Source: Humibacillus xanthopallidus
GTDB taxonomy: Bacteria; Actinomycetota; Actinomycetes; Actinomycetales; Dermatophilaceae
Assembly: GCF_006717145.1 (NCBI RefSeq)
Contig: NZ_VFQF01000002.1
Location: 124,001-188,000 of the forward strand
Reading direction: 5' to 3'
DNA: 64,000 nucleotides
The notes beneath the pieces were generated by a model. It saw nothing but the letters and a program-made list of their open reading frames with translations, was not told the origin of the DNA and did no database searches. The translations under genes and the position numbers were made by a program. Shown here piece after piece: positions 26,074-34,008 of the stretch. Every line of letters begins with the position of its first letter. The stretch's first letter is position 1.

Positions 26074-26151
26074 CGGCGTCCTCGGCCGCGGTGCAGGCCG
26101 AGACCCAGATGGTGGCGACGTGGACGAAGGCCGCCGTGCGGCGTGGCCTGG

Positions 26152-26541
26152 CTACAGGTCGCCTTCGAGGAACTGGGCGCGGCCGAGGCCGAAGGACCAG
26201 TCGGCGGGTGTGTTCCCGACGACGGAGATGACGAGGTCGGTCGGGGCGAGGCCGCAGCGCGTCTCGAGCTGCTCGGCGAGGGCGGCGTAGACCGCCTTCT
26301 TCTGCTCCTCGTCGCGGCCCTGCTGCGTAATCTGAATGACGACCACCTCGTCGGTGCGCTCGAAGCCGAGGCCAGTGTCGAGGGCGATGATGCGACCGGG
26401 CCGGTGCTCGTGGATGACCTGGTAGCGGTCGCGCTCCGGTGCGGCGAAATGCTCGACGAGGACGTCCTGGACGGTGTCGGCGAGGCGGCGGAGGTCGTCG
26501 TCGGACCGTCCTTCGATGACGTCGATGCGCACGAGAGGCAT
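26152..26541 (-). CDS. Tautomerase-superfamily protein
   Basis: A 129-residue protein beginning M-P-L-V-R-I-D. After Met removal the N-terminal proline would be the catalytic base, the hallmark of the 4-oxalocrotonate tautomerase / malonate semialdehyde decarboxylase superfamily. Length and DVIEGRSDDDLRRLADTVQDVLVEHF followed by PADWSFGLGRAQF match the longer subgroup that includes MSAD and cis-CaaD relatives. Substrate unknown. AAGGAG precedes the ATG. Downstream of the DUF222-HNH gene terminator and transcribed on its own. Confidence 0.87.
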   Translation of the reverse strand: MPLVRIDVIEGRSDDDLRRLADTVQDVLVEHFAAPERDRYQVIHEHRPGRIIALDTGLGFERTDEVVVIQITQQGRDEEQKKAVYAALAEQLETRCGLAPTDLVISVVGNTPADWSFGLGRAQFLEGDL

Positions 26542-26638
26542 GGCGGCTCCTTGGATGGGTGGGGTCGCCTCCATTCGTACCCGACGACCCTGCGAACGGC
26601 TCCCAGTCCGATGAGAGCCTGACGGGGGCATGCCGATG

Positions 26639-26660
26639 TCCCCGCCGGTGCCGGCGGGGA
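26639..26660 (-). terminator. Terminator hairpin of the DUF222-HNH gene
   Basis: Perfect 10-bp stem TCCCCGCCGG (26639-26648) and its complement (26651-26660), 2-base loop, 15 bases past the stop codon at 26676. Confidence 0.7.
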
Positions 26661-26675
26661 TTCGGGGCGGGTGAG

Positions 26676-28406
26676 TCAGGTGTGCCAGGTGACGCCGGTG
26701 TCGGTCACGGTGGCGGTGAGGATGCGGTCGTGGACCACGGTGTGGTGTCTGGGGCAGAGCAGGGCGGCGTTGAGCAGGTTGGTCGGGCCGCCGGAGGCCC
26801 AGTGGGTCACGTGGTGGGCGTCGCACCAGCTCGGTGGCATGGTGCAGCCCTCCCAGCTGCAGCCCTTGTCGCGGACGGCGAGGGCCAGGCGTTGGGATCG
26901 GGTGAAGAGGCGTCTGCGCCGAGCCACGTCGAGCGGCTTGCTGTCGCCGCCGAGGACGAGGGGGATGATCTGGGCGTCGCAGGCCATCCGGCGCACGACG
27001 CCGGGGGACAGGACGTCGCCGGACAAGGTGGTGCCGGTGCCCGCTCCGGCGCGGTGGCCGGCACGGCCGCGGCCACCCGCACCCGAGCCGGTCGCGGCCC
27101 CGGGCTTGCGCCGGAACGCGTCGGGGATGTCGTCGCCCAGGTCGGTGAGGAGGGTGTCGAGGTCGATGAGGACGACGACCTTGGCCTTGTCCGTGGTCGG
27201 GACGCCGTCGCCTGATGCGACTGCGCGCTGGAGCATGGCGAGCAGCGCGTCCATCCGGCGGTGTGCCGGGGTGCGGTCGTCCGGCGCGGTGGTGTGACCG
27301 TGCTTGTCTTTCTCGGGCCGCGGGAGGGAGAGCGGGTCGATCGCGGACTTGATGATGGCTGCGCCCTCGGGGTCGAGTACTCCTCGCATGCCGACCATGC
27401 CGGTGGCGTTGGGTGGGGTGAACCACAGCCCGCGCGCGTTGCGGCGACCCTTGTCCAGCGCGTCCTCGTCACGAGGCGGCTTGATCTGCTCCGTGTGGTG
27501 ACGGACGAGCCGGGCGAGCTCTTCGGGCCGTAGCTGGCGGGCCTGGTCGAGCAGGTCGCCCAGGGCGGTGGCGAGGTCGTCGGGGTCGGCGACGGGTGCG
27601 GTGCGTCCGTGGAAGTCGATGATCTGGGCGGCGTTGCCGACGGTGACCTGCTGGGTGGCGACGAGCACGCGAAGCCTGGCCCACCTCGGATCAGCCAGTG
27701 CTGTGCCGACCGTGACGAAGGCCTTCGCCTGCCCGGCCGTCAGCGAGGCGTCGTGGTGGCGCAGCCAGTCGGCGCGCGACAGCCCGTGGGGTGCGTCGAC
27801 ACCCCGGACCACGAGCTCGGAGACGATGGTGACGAGCGTGACCTCGTGGGTGCGTCGCTCGAGGGCGGCGCGTTCGGCGGCCGCAGTGAGGGCTTCGGTC
27901 GGGTGCCGGAAGAGCGGAAGACCGGTGACGGCGTCGACCATGATCGCCTGCTGGAGGTCGCTCTCGCCGCAGTCGCTCGGCGCTGCTGCAGCGCGAGCCG
28001 CGGTGGCCTCGATCCACTCCGGGTCATCGATCATCGCGAGCCACTCGGCCTCGCTCAGCGGCTCGACCTCGTAAGGGTCGAGGGCCTCCAGCTCGTCCGC
28101 TGACAGCTCGGACCACGGCCCGCACGGCGAGCTGACCGGCCGTGCGTCAGGCGCAACCCGGCGGCTCGCCCGCCGTCGCCTCTGCCCGGACGGTGCTCCA
28201 GGCGCGGACGACTCGTCGGACGCGGACGAGCCGGATGCGGACGTGCCAGACGCGGACGAGCCGGATGCGGACGTGCCAGTCGGCGTACCTCGGGCGATGC
28301 GCTGCCAGAAGTCACTCGCGGACGTGCCGCCGCTGGAGCGCTGCCGCGTCTCCATGTCGGCGAGCCGGCTCCTGAGGAGCTCGAGCACGTCTGCGTTCTC
28401 TGCCAT
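26676..28406 (-). CDS. DUF222 / 13E12-repeat protein with C-terminal HNH nuclease
   Basis: A 576-residue protein of the family that is highly expanded in actinobacteria. An N-terminal disordered segment (about 25-90) is rich in S-A-S-G repeats; part is encoded by two exact 30-bp copies at 28219-28248 and 28249-28278. The DUF222 helical region spans about 130-400 with SRADWLRHHDASLTAGQAKA. The HNH motif is C-terminal: DKGCSWEGC, then CDAHHVTHWASGGPTNLLNAALLCPRHHTVVH, with the metal-binding Cys and His residues intact. Role unknown; mobility or DNA-repair roles have been proposed for the family. There is no clear ribosome binding site before ATG 28406. Confidence 0.92.
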   Translation of the reverse strand: MAENADVLELLRSRLADMETRQRSSGGTSASDFWQRIARGTPTGTSASGSSASGTSASGSSASDESSAPGAPSGQRRRRASRRVAPDARPVSSPCGPWSELSADELEALDPYEVEPLSEAEWLAMIDDPEWIEATAARAAAAPSDCGESDLQQAIMVDAVTGLPLFRHPTEALTAAAERAALERRTHEVTLVTIVSELVVRGVDAPHGLSRADWLRHHDASLTAGQAKAFVTVGTALADPRWARLRVLVATQQVTVGNAAQIIDFHGRTAPVADPDDLATALGDLLDQARQLRPEELARLVRHHTEQIKPPRDEDALDKGRRNARGLWFTPPNATGMVGMRGVLDPEGAAIIKSAIDPLSLPRPEKDKHGHTTAPDDRTPAHRRMDALLAMLQRAVASGDGVPTTDKAKVVVLIDLDTLLTDLGDDIPDAFRRKPGAATGSGAGGRGRAGHRAGAGTGTTLSGDVLSPGVVRRMACDAQIIPLVLGGDSKPLDVARRRRLFTRSQRLALAVRDKGCSWEGCTMPPSWCDAHHVTHWASGGPTNLLNAALLCPRHHTVVHDRILTATVTDTGVTWHT

Positions 28407-28505
28407 GAAACGACACTAGAGGCGACCACCGACAGTGCCCTTCCTCGCGGACTCGCACCGAGACCCTCCTCTGGACAAGCCCCGACGCGCCCAGGCGAAA
28501 GCCGC

Positions 28506-29528
28506 TCAGCCCAGAGGGCGGATCGACTCCCGCACCTGCAGCGGCATCTCGACAAGGTGCTCCCCCGGAGAGTCCTCAGGTCGCAGCAGCAGCTCCATGG
28601 CCTGACGGCCCATCTCCTCGTAAGGCAGACGTGCCGTCGTGAGCGCAGGCCGCATGTAGGAGGCGATCTCGTCGTCGTCGAAGGAGGCGATGGAGACGTC
28701 GTCGGGCACGCGCAGCCCGCGCTCTGTCAGCGCCTGCTGCGCACCGAAGGCAACGCGGTCGTTGAGGCAGATGAGCCCGGTCACAGGAGCACCCGACTCC
28801 AGCACTCGCTTCGTCGCGTCGTAGCCGTGCCACGGCTCCCAGATCTCGAACTCCTCGACGGCCACGGGTGTGACACCGGCTTCCAGAAGCGCGCGGTGAA
28901 TCCCGTTGAAGCGACGGTCGATCGTCACCGAAATGTGCGGATCCGACTGCGCCACAGGCGCATTGCCGATGATCGCCAGCCCCGCGCCATGGCCGGCGTC
29001 GAGCAGCTGGCGGGTGACGGCATACCCCGCTTGCTCCTCGGAGGGGAGGACCGCGGTGGGCACGGTGGGGCTCACGCAGTTGACGGTGACGGCGCGCATC
29101 GACTCGGGGAGGGTCGGCAGTTCGAGCAGTCGGGCGGTGAGGGCGCCGAAAACCAGGCCGTCGACCTGGCGGTCGACCATGAACTCCAGCGCCTTGGCGA
29201 GCTGCTTGGGGTGGTTGCCGGTCTCGGCGATGAGCACGCCGGTCTCCTGCTCGTCGGCGATGTCGAGCAGGCCGCGGATCATGGCGGACGCAAAGCGGGT
29301 GATCGTCACCTCGTCGGAGATGAAGCCGACGGTGCCGGTGCGGCCGAGGCGCAGCGACCGCGCGGCGGCATTCGGCCGGTAGTTGAGCTCGCGCGCGGCC
29401 TCGTGGATGCGCGCGACGGCATCGGCCGACAGCCGCGAGCCCGGCCGGTCGTTGAGCACGAGGCTCACCGCCGTCTTCGACAGCCCTGCGCGCGCGGCGA
29501 CGTCGGCGAGCGTCGGTCGCTTGGTCAC
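28506..29528 (-). CDS. LacI-family transcriptional regulator
   Basis: A 340-residue repressor. The HTH and hinge are at residues 1-60: RPTLADVAARAGLSKTAVSLVLN, then NYRPNAAARSL. The periplasmic-binding-like effector domain follows, with FGALTARLLELP and DDVSIASFDDDEIASYMRP, the conserved last hinge region. GTG 29528 is preceded by GAAGGGG at about 6 bases; an in-frame extension to 29630 is not supported. Divergently transcribed from an ABC sugar-uptake operon with two operator-like sequences between them, so it very likely controls that operon in response to the imported sugar. Confidence 0.92.
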   Translation of the reverse strand: MTKRPTLADVAARAGLSKTAVSLVLNDRPGSRLSADAVARIHEAARELNYRPNAAARSLRLGRTGTVGFISDEVTITRFASAMIRGLLDIADEQETGVLIAETGNHPKQLAKALEFMVDRQVDGLVFGALTARLLELPTLPESMRAVTVNCVSPTVPTAVLPSEEQAGYAVTRQLLDAGHGAGLAIIGNAPVAQSDPHISVTIDRRFNGIHRALLEAGVTPVAVEEFEIWEPWHGYDATKRVLESGAPVTGLICLNDRVAFGAQQALTERGLRVPDDVSIASFDDDEIASYMRPALTTARLPYEEMGRQAMELLLRPEDSPGEHLVEMPLQVRESIRPLG

Positions 29529-29641
29529 GTCCACCCCTTCGTGCGGGCCCGAGAGCAGCCCGTATGCCGTGGGGCGTCCGTTCGCGACGCCCGTCGTCAC
29601 CCTAACCCACCGCGAAACGGACATCACCACGTCGTCGCAGG

Positions 29642-29657
29642 TGAAAAGGTTTTAGCA
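29642..29657. promoter_or_regulatory. Operator-like site O1 for the LacI regulator
   Basis: TGAAAAGGTTTTAGCA, with an AAAA-GG-TTTT core that is symmetric like LacI-family operators. A near-identical copy (O2) lies 57 bases downstream. In a window this GC-rich, two such AT-rich matching blocks stand out. Confidence 0.65.
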
Positions 29658-29662
29658 ACCTC

Positions 29663-29691
29663 TTGTGGACGCGGTCAGAAGCCGCTACGGT
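29663..29691 (+). promoter_or_regulatory. Predicted promoter of the sugar-uptake operon
   Basis: TTGTGG (29663-29668), 17-base spacer, TACGGT (29686-29691). The match to consensus is partial, but the location between O1 and O2 fits: the start point would fall at O2, so repressor binding would block it. Confidence 0.4.
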
Positions 29692-29698
29692 CTCGTGC

Positions 29699-29713
29699 TG
29701 AAAGGTTTTAGCA
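29699..29713. promoter_or_regulatory. Operator-like site O2 for the LacI regulator
   Basis: TGAAAGGTTTTAGCA, the same as O1 minus one A. It lies 32 bases before the binding-protein start codon, where bound repressor would block transcription. Confidence 0.6.
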
Positions 29714-29745
29714 CTGGCGCTGACCTTCCCATCACGGAGGAACCG

Positions 29746-31044
29746 ATGAAGCTCACCTCGACCACCAAGCGCGTTGCCGTCGGCCTGCTCGCGGCCGCGC
29801 TCCCTCTCTCCATGGCCGCCTGCACCAAGGGCAGCAGCAGTGGCTCGTCCGACGCCGCCGGCGGCGAGCTGACGATGTGGACGCACAACGCCGGCAACAA
29901 GGCCGAGCTCGGCGCGATCACGGCGATCGTCAACGACTACAACGCGAGCCAGAGCAAGTACAAGGTCAAGATCCAGGCCTTCCCGCAGGACTCCTACAAC
30001 CAGTCCGTCGTGGCGGCAGCCGCGAGCAAGAAGCTTCCCTGCATCCTCGACATCGACGGCCCCAACGTGCCGAACTGGGCCTGGGCCGGCTACCTCGCAC
30101 CGCTCGAGGGCCTCGACAGCACGCTGGCGAAGTACCTCCCGACCGTGCTCGGCAAGGTCGACAACAAGATCTACTCCTACGGCTACTACGACGTCGCGCT
30201 CGTCATGGTCACCCGCAAGACCATCCTCGACAAGTACGGCATCCGCATCCCGACGGCCGACCAGCCCTGGACCAAGGACGAGTTCGACGCGGCGCTGAAG
30301 AAGATCAAGGCCTCCGGCGACTTCCAGAACCCGCTCGACATCGCGACGAGCTTCACCGGTGAGTGGTGGCCCTACGCCTACTCGCCGATGCTCCAGAGCT
30401 TCGGCGGCGACCTCATCGATCGCAAGGAGTACAAGAGCGCCGAGGGTGTCCTCAACGGCCCGCAGGCAGTCGCCTGGGCGACGTGGTTCCGCAGCCTCGT
30501 CACCGACGGCCTCGTGCCGCTCAAGTCCGGCGCCGACCCTGCCAAGGACTTCATCAACGGCAAGTCCGCGATCCTCTACAACGGCACGTGGACGGCCGTC
30601 GACACGCGCAAGGCCTTCGGCAAGGACACCCTCTTCCTCCCGCCGCCGGACCTCGGCAACGGCCCCAAGATCGGTGGCGGCTCGTGGCAGTGGGGCGTCT
30701 CGACGAACTGCGCCAACACCGCCGGCGCGATGGACTACATGAAGTTCGCGGCCCAGGACAAGTACGTCGCGAGCGTCGCCCGTGACACGAACAACATCCC
30801 GGCGACCGACGCCGCGGCGGCCCAGGTCAAGGGCTACGAGCAGGGCGGGGAGAACCAGATCTTCCTCGACTACGCGAAGAAGTTCGCGGTGCTCCGCCCC
30901 GTGACCGCTGGATACCCCTTCATCGCAACGGAGTTCACGAAGACCGCGCAGGACATCCTCAACGGCGCCGACCCCAAGCAGGCGCTCGACGCGGCGGTCA
31001 AGAACATCGACGCGAACCAGAAGTCCAACGGCTACTTCCAGTGA
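29746..31044 (+). CDS. ABC transporter sugar-binding lipoprotein
   Basis: A 432-residue family 1 extracellular solute-binding protein. Signal peptide with lipobox L-S-M-A-A-C (C26 would be lipidated), then a Ser/Gly linker and a mature domain with GELTMWTHNAG, the usual start of MalE/UgpB-type proteins. Trp/Tyr-rich segments such as NWAWAGYLAPL and TGEWWPYAYSPML suit stacking against a sugar. GGAGG lies 8 bases before ATG 29746. First gene of the operon with two permeases and a glycosidase. There is no ATPase gene in the cluster, so a shared MsiK-type ATPase elsewhere is inferred. Confidence 0.94.
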   Translation: MKLTSTTKRVAVGLLAAALPLSMAACTKGSSSGSSDAAGGELTMWTHNAGNKAELGAITAIVNDYNASQSKYKVKIQAFPQDSYNQSVVAAAASKKLPCILDIDGPNVPNWAWAGYLAPLEGLDSTLAKYLPTVLGKVDNKIYSYGYYDVALVMVTRKTILDKYGIRIPTADQPWTKDEFDAALKKIKASGDFQNPLDIATSFTGEWWPYAYSPMLQSFGGDLIDRKEYKSAEGVLNGPQAVAWATWFRSLVTDGLVPLKSGADPAKDFINGKSAILYNGTWTAVDTRKAFGKDTLFLPPPDLGNGPKIGGGSWQWGVSTNCANTAGAMDYMKFAAQDKYVASVARDTNNIPATDAAAAQVKGYEQGGENQIFLDYAKKFAVLRPVTAGYPFIATEFTKTAQDILNGADPKQALDAAVKNIDANQKSNGYFQ

Positions 31045-31053
31045 GCATCTGAC

Positions 31054-31998
31054 ATGACGACCATCACTGCGGCGGAGCACGCGAATGCTCCGGTGGCCTC
31101 GACGCGGAAGCGCAAGCCCATCAAGGGCTCTCGCTCATCGACGACGACGGCGCTGCTCATGCTGGCGCCGGCGGCGGTCCTGCTCATCACCTTCCTGCTC
31201 ATCCCGATCGGCCTGACGTTCGGGCTGGCCTTCACCAATGCACGGCTCATCTCGCCGCGCCCGGCGGAGTTCGTCGGTGTCGACAACTTCACGCGGCTCT
31301 TCGACGACGAGACCTTCTGGGCGTCGCTGCGAAACACGATCATCTTCGCGGTGGTCATCGTGCCGGTGCAGTCGGCGTGCGCCCTCGGGCTGGCGCTGCT
31401 CGTCAACGTGAAGATGCGCGGCGTCAACTTCTTCCGCACCGTCTACTTCCTGCCGGTCGTGACGTCGATGGTCGTCGTGTCGATGCTCTGGCTCTTCCTC
31501 TACCAGCCGAACGGCCTCATCAACCAGGCGCTGGCCCGCTTCGGCATCCAGGGCCCGGACTGGCTCGGCGACCCGAAGACGGCACTGCTCGCCATCATCC
31601 TCATGTCGGCGTGGCAGGCGATGGGCTTCCACATGGTCATCTGGCTGTCGGGGCTCCAGACGATCCCCGGCGAGCTCTACGAGGCGGCCGAGCTCGACGG
31701 CGCGGATCGGTGGCAGCAGTTCCGCTACGTCACGTGGCCCGGCCTGCGGGCGACGAGGACCTTCATCCTCATCACCATCACGATCTCGGCCTTCGCGCTC
31801 TTCACCCAGGTCAACATCATGACCCAGGGCGGGCCGCTCGACTCGACCTCGACCCTGGTGCTCATGGCGGTCCGTACCGGCTTCCAGCAGCAGCAGACCG
31901 GCTACGCGTCGGCGATCTCACTCGCGTTCTTCGTCCTCGTGCTCGCCGTCACCTTGGTCAACCGTCACTTCACCCGAGACAAGGACGTCGTCCGATGA
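31054..31998 (+). CDS. ABC sugar transporter permease (MalF-type)
   Basis: A 314-residue inner-membrane permease with six predicted helices. A 30-residue basic N-terminus precedes the first helix (TALLMLAPAAVLLITFLLIPIG). The ATPase-coupling EAA loop reads LYEAAELDGADRWQQFRYVTWP. LGLALLVNVKMRGVNFFRTVYFLP marks the start of the binding-protein-dependent transport domain. It begins 9 bases after the binding-protein stop and overlaps the next gene by an ATGA. Confidence 0.95.
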   Translation: MTTITAAEHANAPVASTRKRKPIKGSRSSTTTALLMLAPAAVLLITFLLIPIGLTFGLAFTNARLISPRPAEFVGVDNFTRLFDDETFWASLRNTIIFAVVIVPVQSACALGLALLVNVKMRGVNFFRTVYFLPVVTSMVVVSMLWLFLYQPNGLINQALARFGIQGPDWLGDPKTALLAIILMSAWQAMGFHMVIWLSGLQTIPGELYEAAELDGADRWQQFRYVTWPGLRATRTFILITITISAFALFTQVNIMTQGGPLDSTSTLVLMAVRTGFQQQQTGYASAISLAFFVLVLAVTLVNRHFTRDKDVVR

Positions 31999-32945
31999 GC
32001 GCCACGACCGCACCCGGGCTCGGCTCGGACCACCTCGCCCACATCGCGGACGCACCACCTGCGGAACCGCGGCGGGGCGGGGAGGGGCGACACGGCATAC
32101 GCCATCTGCTCGGGATCCTCCTGCGCATCGCGCTCTGCCTCGTCTTCGGGCTGCCGCTGCTCTTCATGATCGTGTCCAGCTTCAAGCCGGACCTGCAGAT
32201 CTTCGATGACCTCGGCAGCATCAAGGCGTTCCTGCCCACCGGCAGCATCTCGGCCGACAACTACACCGGCGTCTTCGGCCGAGTCCCGTTCGCGCAGTTC
32301 ATGATGAACTCGGTCATCATCACCGTGGTCACCGTCGTGCTGGGCATTGTCGTCAACTCGATGGCCGCGTTCGCCCTGGCTCGGATCGGGTTCAAGGGCG
32401 GTGGCATCGTCCTCGGGATCATCCTCGCGACGCTCATCGTCCCGTTCGAGACGCTCGCGCTGCCGCTGCTGTGGTGGTCGAACAAGCTGCCCTTCATCGG
32501 GCCCGACGGGATCTCCGAGGGGTGGCTCGACACCTACCAGGTGCAGATCATCCCCTTCATCGCCAACGCCTTCTCGATCTTCCTCTTCTACCAGTACTTC
32601 GACTCCATCCCGAAGGAGCTCGACGAGGCGGCGAAGGTCGACGGCGCGGGGTGGTTCCGCATCTACCGCAGCATCGTCATGCCGCTGTCGGGGCCGGCCA
32701 TCGCCACCGTGGCCATCCTCACCTTCCTGCCCATGTGGAACCAGTACCTCTGGCCCCTCATGGCTGTGCAGACCGAGGAGCTGCGCCCGGTCATGGTCGG
32801 CATCGACTACTTCAAGCAGCTCAACACCTCGTGGGGGCAGATCATGGCGTACGCGACGATGATCACCGCGCCCGTGCTGATCCTCTTTATCGCCTTCCAG
32901 CGATCGTTCATCAACTCCATCGCCTCATCCGGCGTGAAAGGCTGA
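31995..32945 (+). CDS. ABC sugar transporter permease (MalG-type)
   Basis: A 316-residue permease, partner of the MalF-type gene. Six helices from about residue 36; the EAA loop is LDEAAKVDGAGWFRIYRSIVMP. The NSVIITVVTVVLGIVVNSMAAFALAR region is typical of MalG. Its polar 35-residue N-terminus is longer than usual. It starts inside the stop of the previous gene (ATGA) and is followed after 3 bases by the glycosidase gene. Confidence 0.95.
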   Translation: MSATTAPGLGSDHLAHIADAPPAEPRRGGEGRHGIRHLLGILLRIALCLVFGLPLLFMIVSSFKPDLQIFDDLGSIKAFLPTGSISADNYTGVFGRVPFAQFMMNSVIITVVTVVLGIVVNSMAAFALARIGFKGGGIVLGIILATLIVPFETLALPLLWWSNKLPFIGPDGISEGWLDTYQVQIIPFIANAFSIFLFYQYFDSIPKELDEAAKVDGAGWFRIYRSIVMPLSGPAIATVAILTFLPMWNQYLWPLMAVQTEELRPVMVGIDYFKQLNTSWGQIMAYATMITAPVLILFIAFQRSFINSIASSGVKG

Positions 32946-32948
32946 TCC

Positions 32949-33974
32949 GTGTTCAAGCTTCCTGAGGCATGGGTCTGGGACTTCTGGCTCGTCGACGACG
33001 GTTCTGACTACCACCTCTTCTTCCTGTATGCGTCTCGCGCGCTTCGCGACCCGCACGCCCGGCACTACCGCGCCTCCGTCGGGCACGCTGTGTCGTCTGA
33101 CCTCGTGCACTGGGAGCGGGTGGTCGATGCGCTCGTGCGCTCGGACGCGCCGGCGTTCGACGACCTCGCGACGTGGACCGGCTCGGTCGTGCGGCACCCG
33201 GACGGGCGGTGGTTCATGTTCTACACGGGCGCGTCGCTCACCGCCGACGGGGCCAACGTCCAGAGCATCGGGTATGCCGTCTCGTCTGACCTCTACGTGT
33301 GGGACAAGGCGCCCGGGCCTGTGCTTCGGGCGGACGGCGAGTGGTACGAGAAGTACGCGCCTGCGCCGCAAGGGAACTGGCACGACGAGGCGTTCCGCGA
33401 CCCGTGGGTGGTGGCCGACCCCGAGGGGGACGGGTGGCACATGCTGATCACGGCCCGGTCGGCTGTCGGGCCGGCCGGCGACCCGGGGGATCGGGTCGAC
33501 CGCGGCGTCGTGGGGCACGCGTGGTCGGCCGACCTGGAGAGCTGGGAGCTGCGCGAGCCGCTGTCGGCGCCGGGCGCTGGCTTCGGGCAGCTCGAGGTGT
33601 TCCAGACGCACGTCGTGGACGGTCGCCAGGTGCTCCTCTTCAACTGCGCGGTCGGGGACATGCCCGAGGCAGCGCGGAGGGCCGGCATCACGGGTGGCGT
33701 GTGGATCGCCTCGGCCGAGTCGGTGGTGGGGCCCTATGACCTCGCCGGCGCTCGAGAGATCGACGACCCGAGCCTCTACGTCGGCAAGTTCATCGACGAC
33801 CGCGAGACGGGCGAGACGAAGTTCATGGCCTTCCGCAACGAGACCGGTGGCTCTTTCATCGGCGAGATCACCGACCCCTATGTCGCGAGCTGGGCGGGCG
33901 ACCGCCTCGTGCTGACGCCTGCGGCCAGCGAGACGTCCAGCGAGGCGGCGCTCGAGGACAGCCTGACGAGCTGA
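32949..33974 (+). CDS. GH32/GH68-like five-bladed glycoside hydrolase
   Basis: A 341-residue cytoplasmic protein with beta-propeller glycosidase landmarks: an N-terminal W-D-F-W with an early Asp (residue 11), TWTGSVVRHPDGRWFMFYTG, an R-D-P motif in EAFRDPWV, and an acidic FGQLEVFQTHVV. These recall clan GH-J (GH32/GH68: fructan or sucrose hydrolases) and, less closely, GH43. No signal peptide, so it would act on sugars after import by the preceding permeases. GTG 32949 is 3 bases past the permease stop. The exact substrate, and so the inducing sugar of the operon, is not known. Confidence 0.75.
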   Translation: MFKLPEAWVWDFWLVDDGSDYHLFFLYASRALRDPHARHYRASVGHAVSSDLVHWERVVDALVRSDAPAFDDLATWTGSVVRHPDGRWFMFYTGASLTADGANVQSIGYAVSSDLYVWDKAPGPVLRADGEWYEKYAPAPQGNWHDEAFRDPWVVADPEGDGWHMLITARSAVGPAGDPGDRVDRGVVGHAWSADLESWELREPLSAPGAGFGQLEVFQTHVVDGRQVLLFNCAVGDMPEAARRAGITGGVWIASAESVVGPYDLAGAREIDDPSLYVGKFIDDRETGETKFMAFRNETGGSFIGEITDPYVASWAGDRLVLTPAASETSSEAALEDSLTS

Positions 33975-34008
33975 GGGGCTGAGGGGCTGAGGGGCGCCGT
34001 CGACGGGG

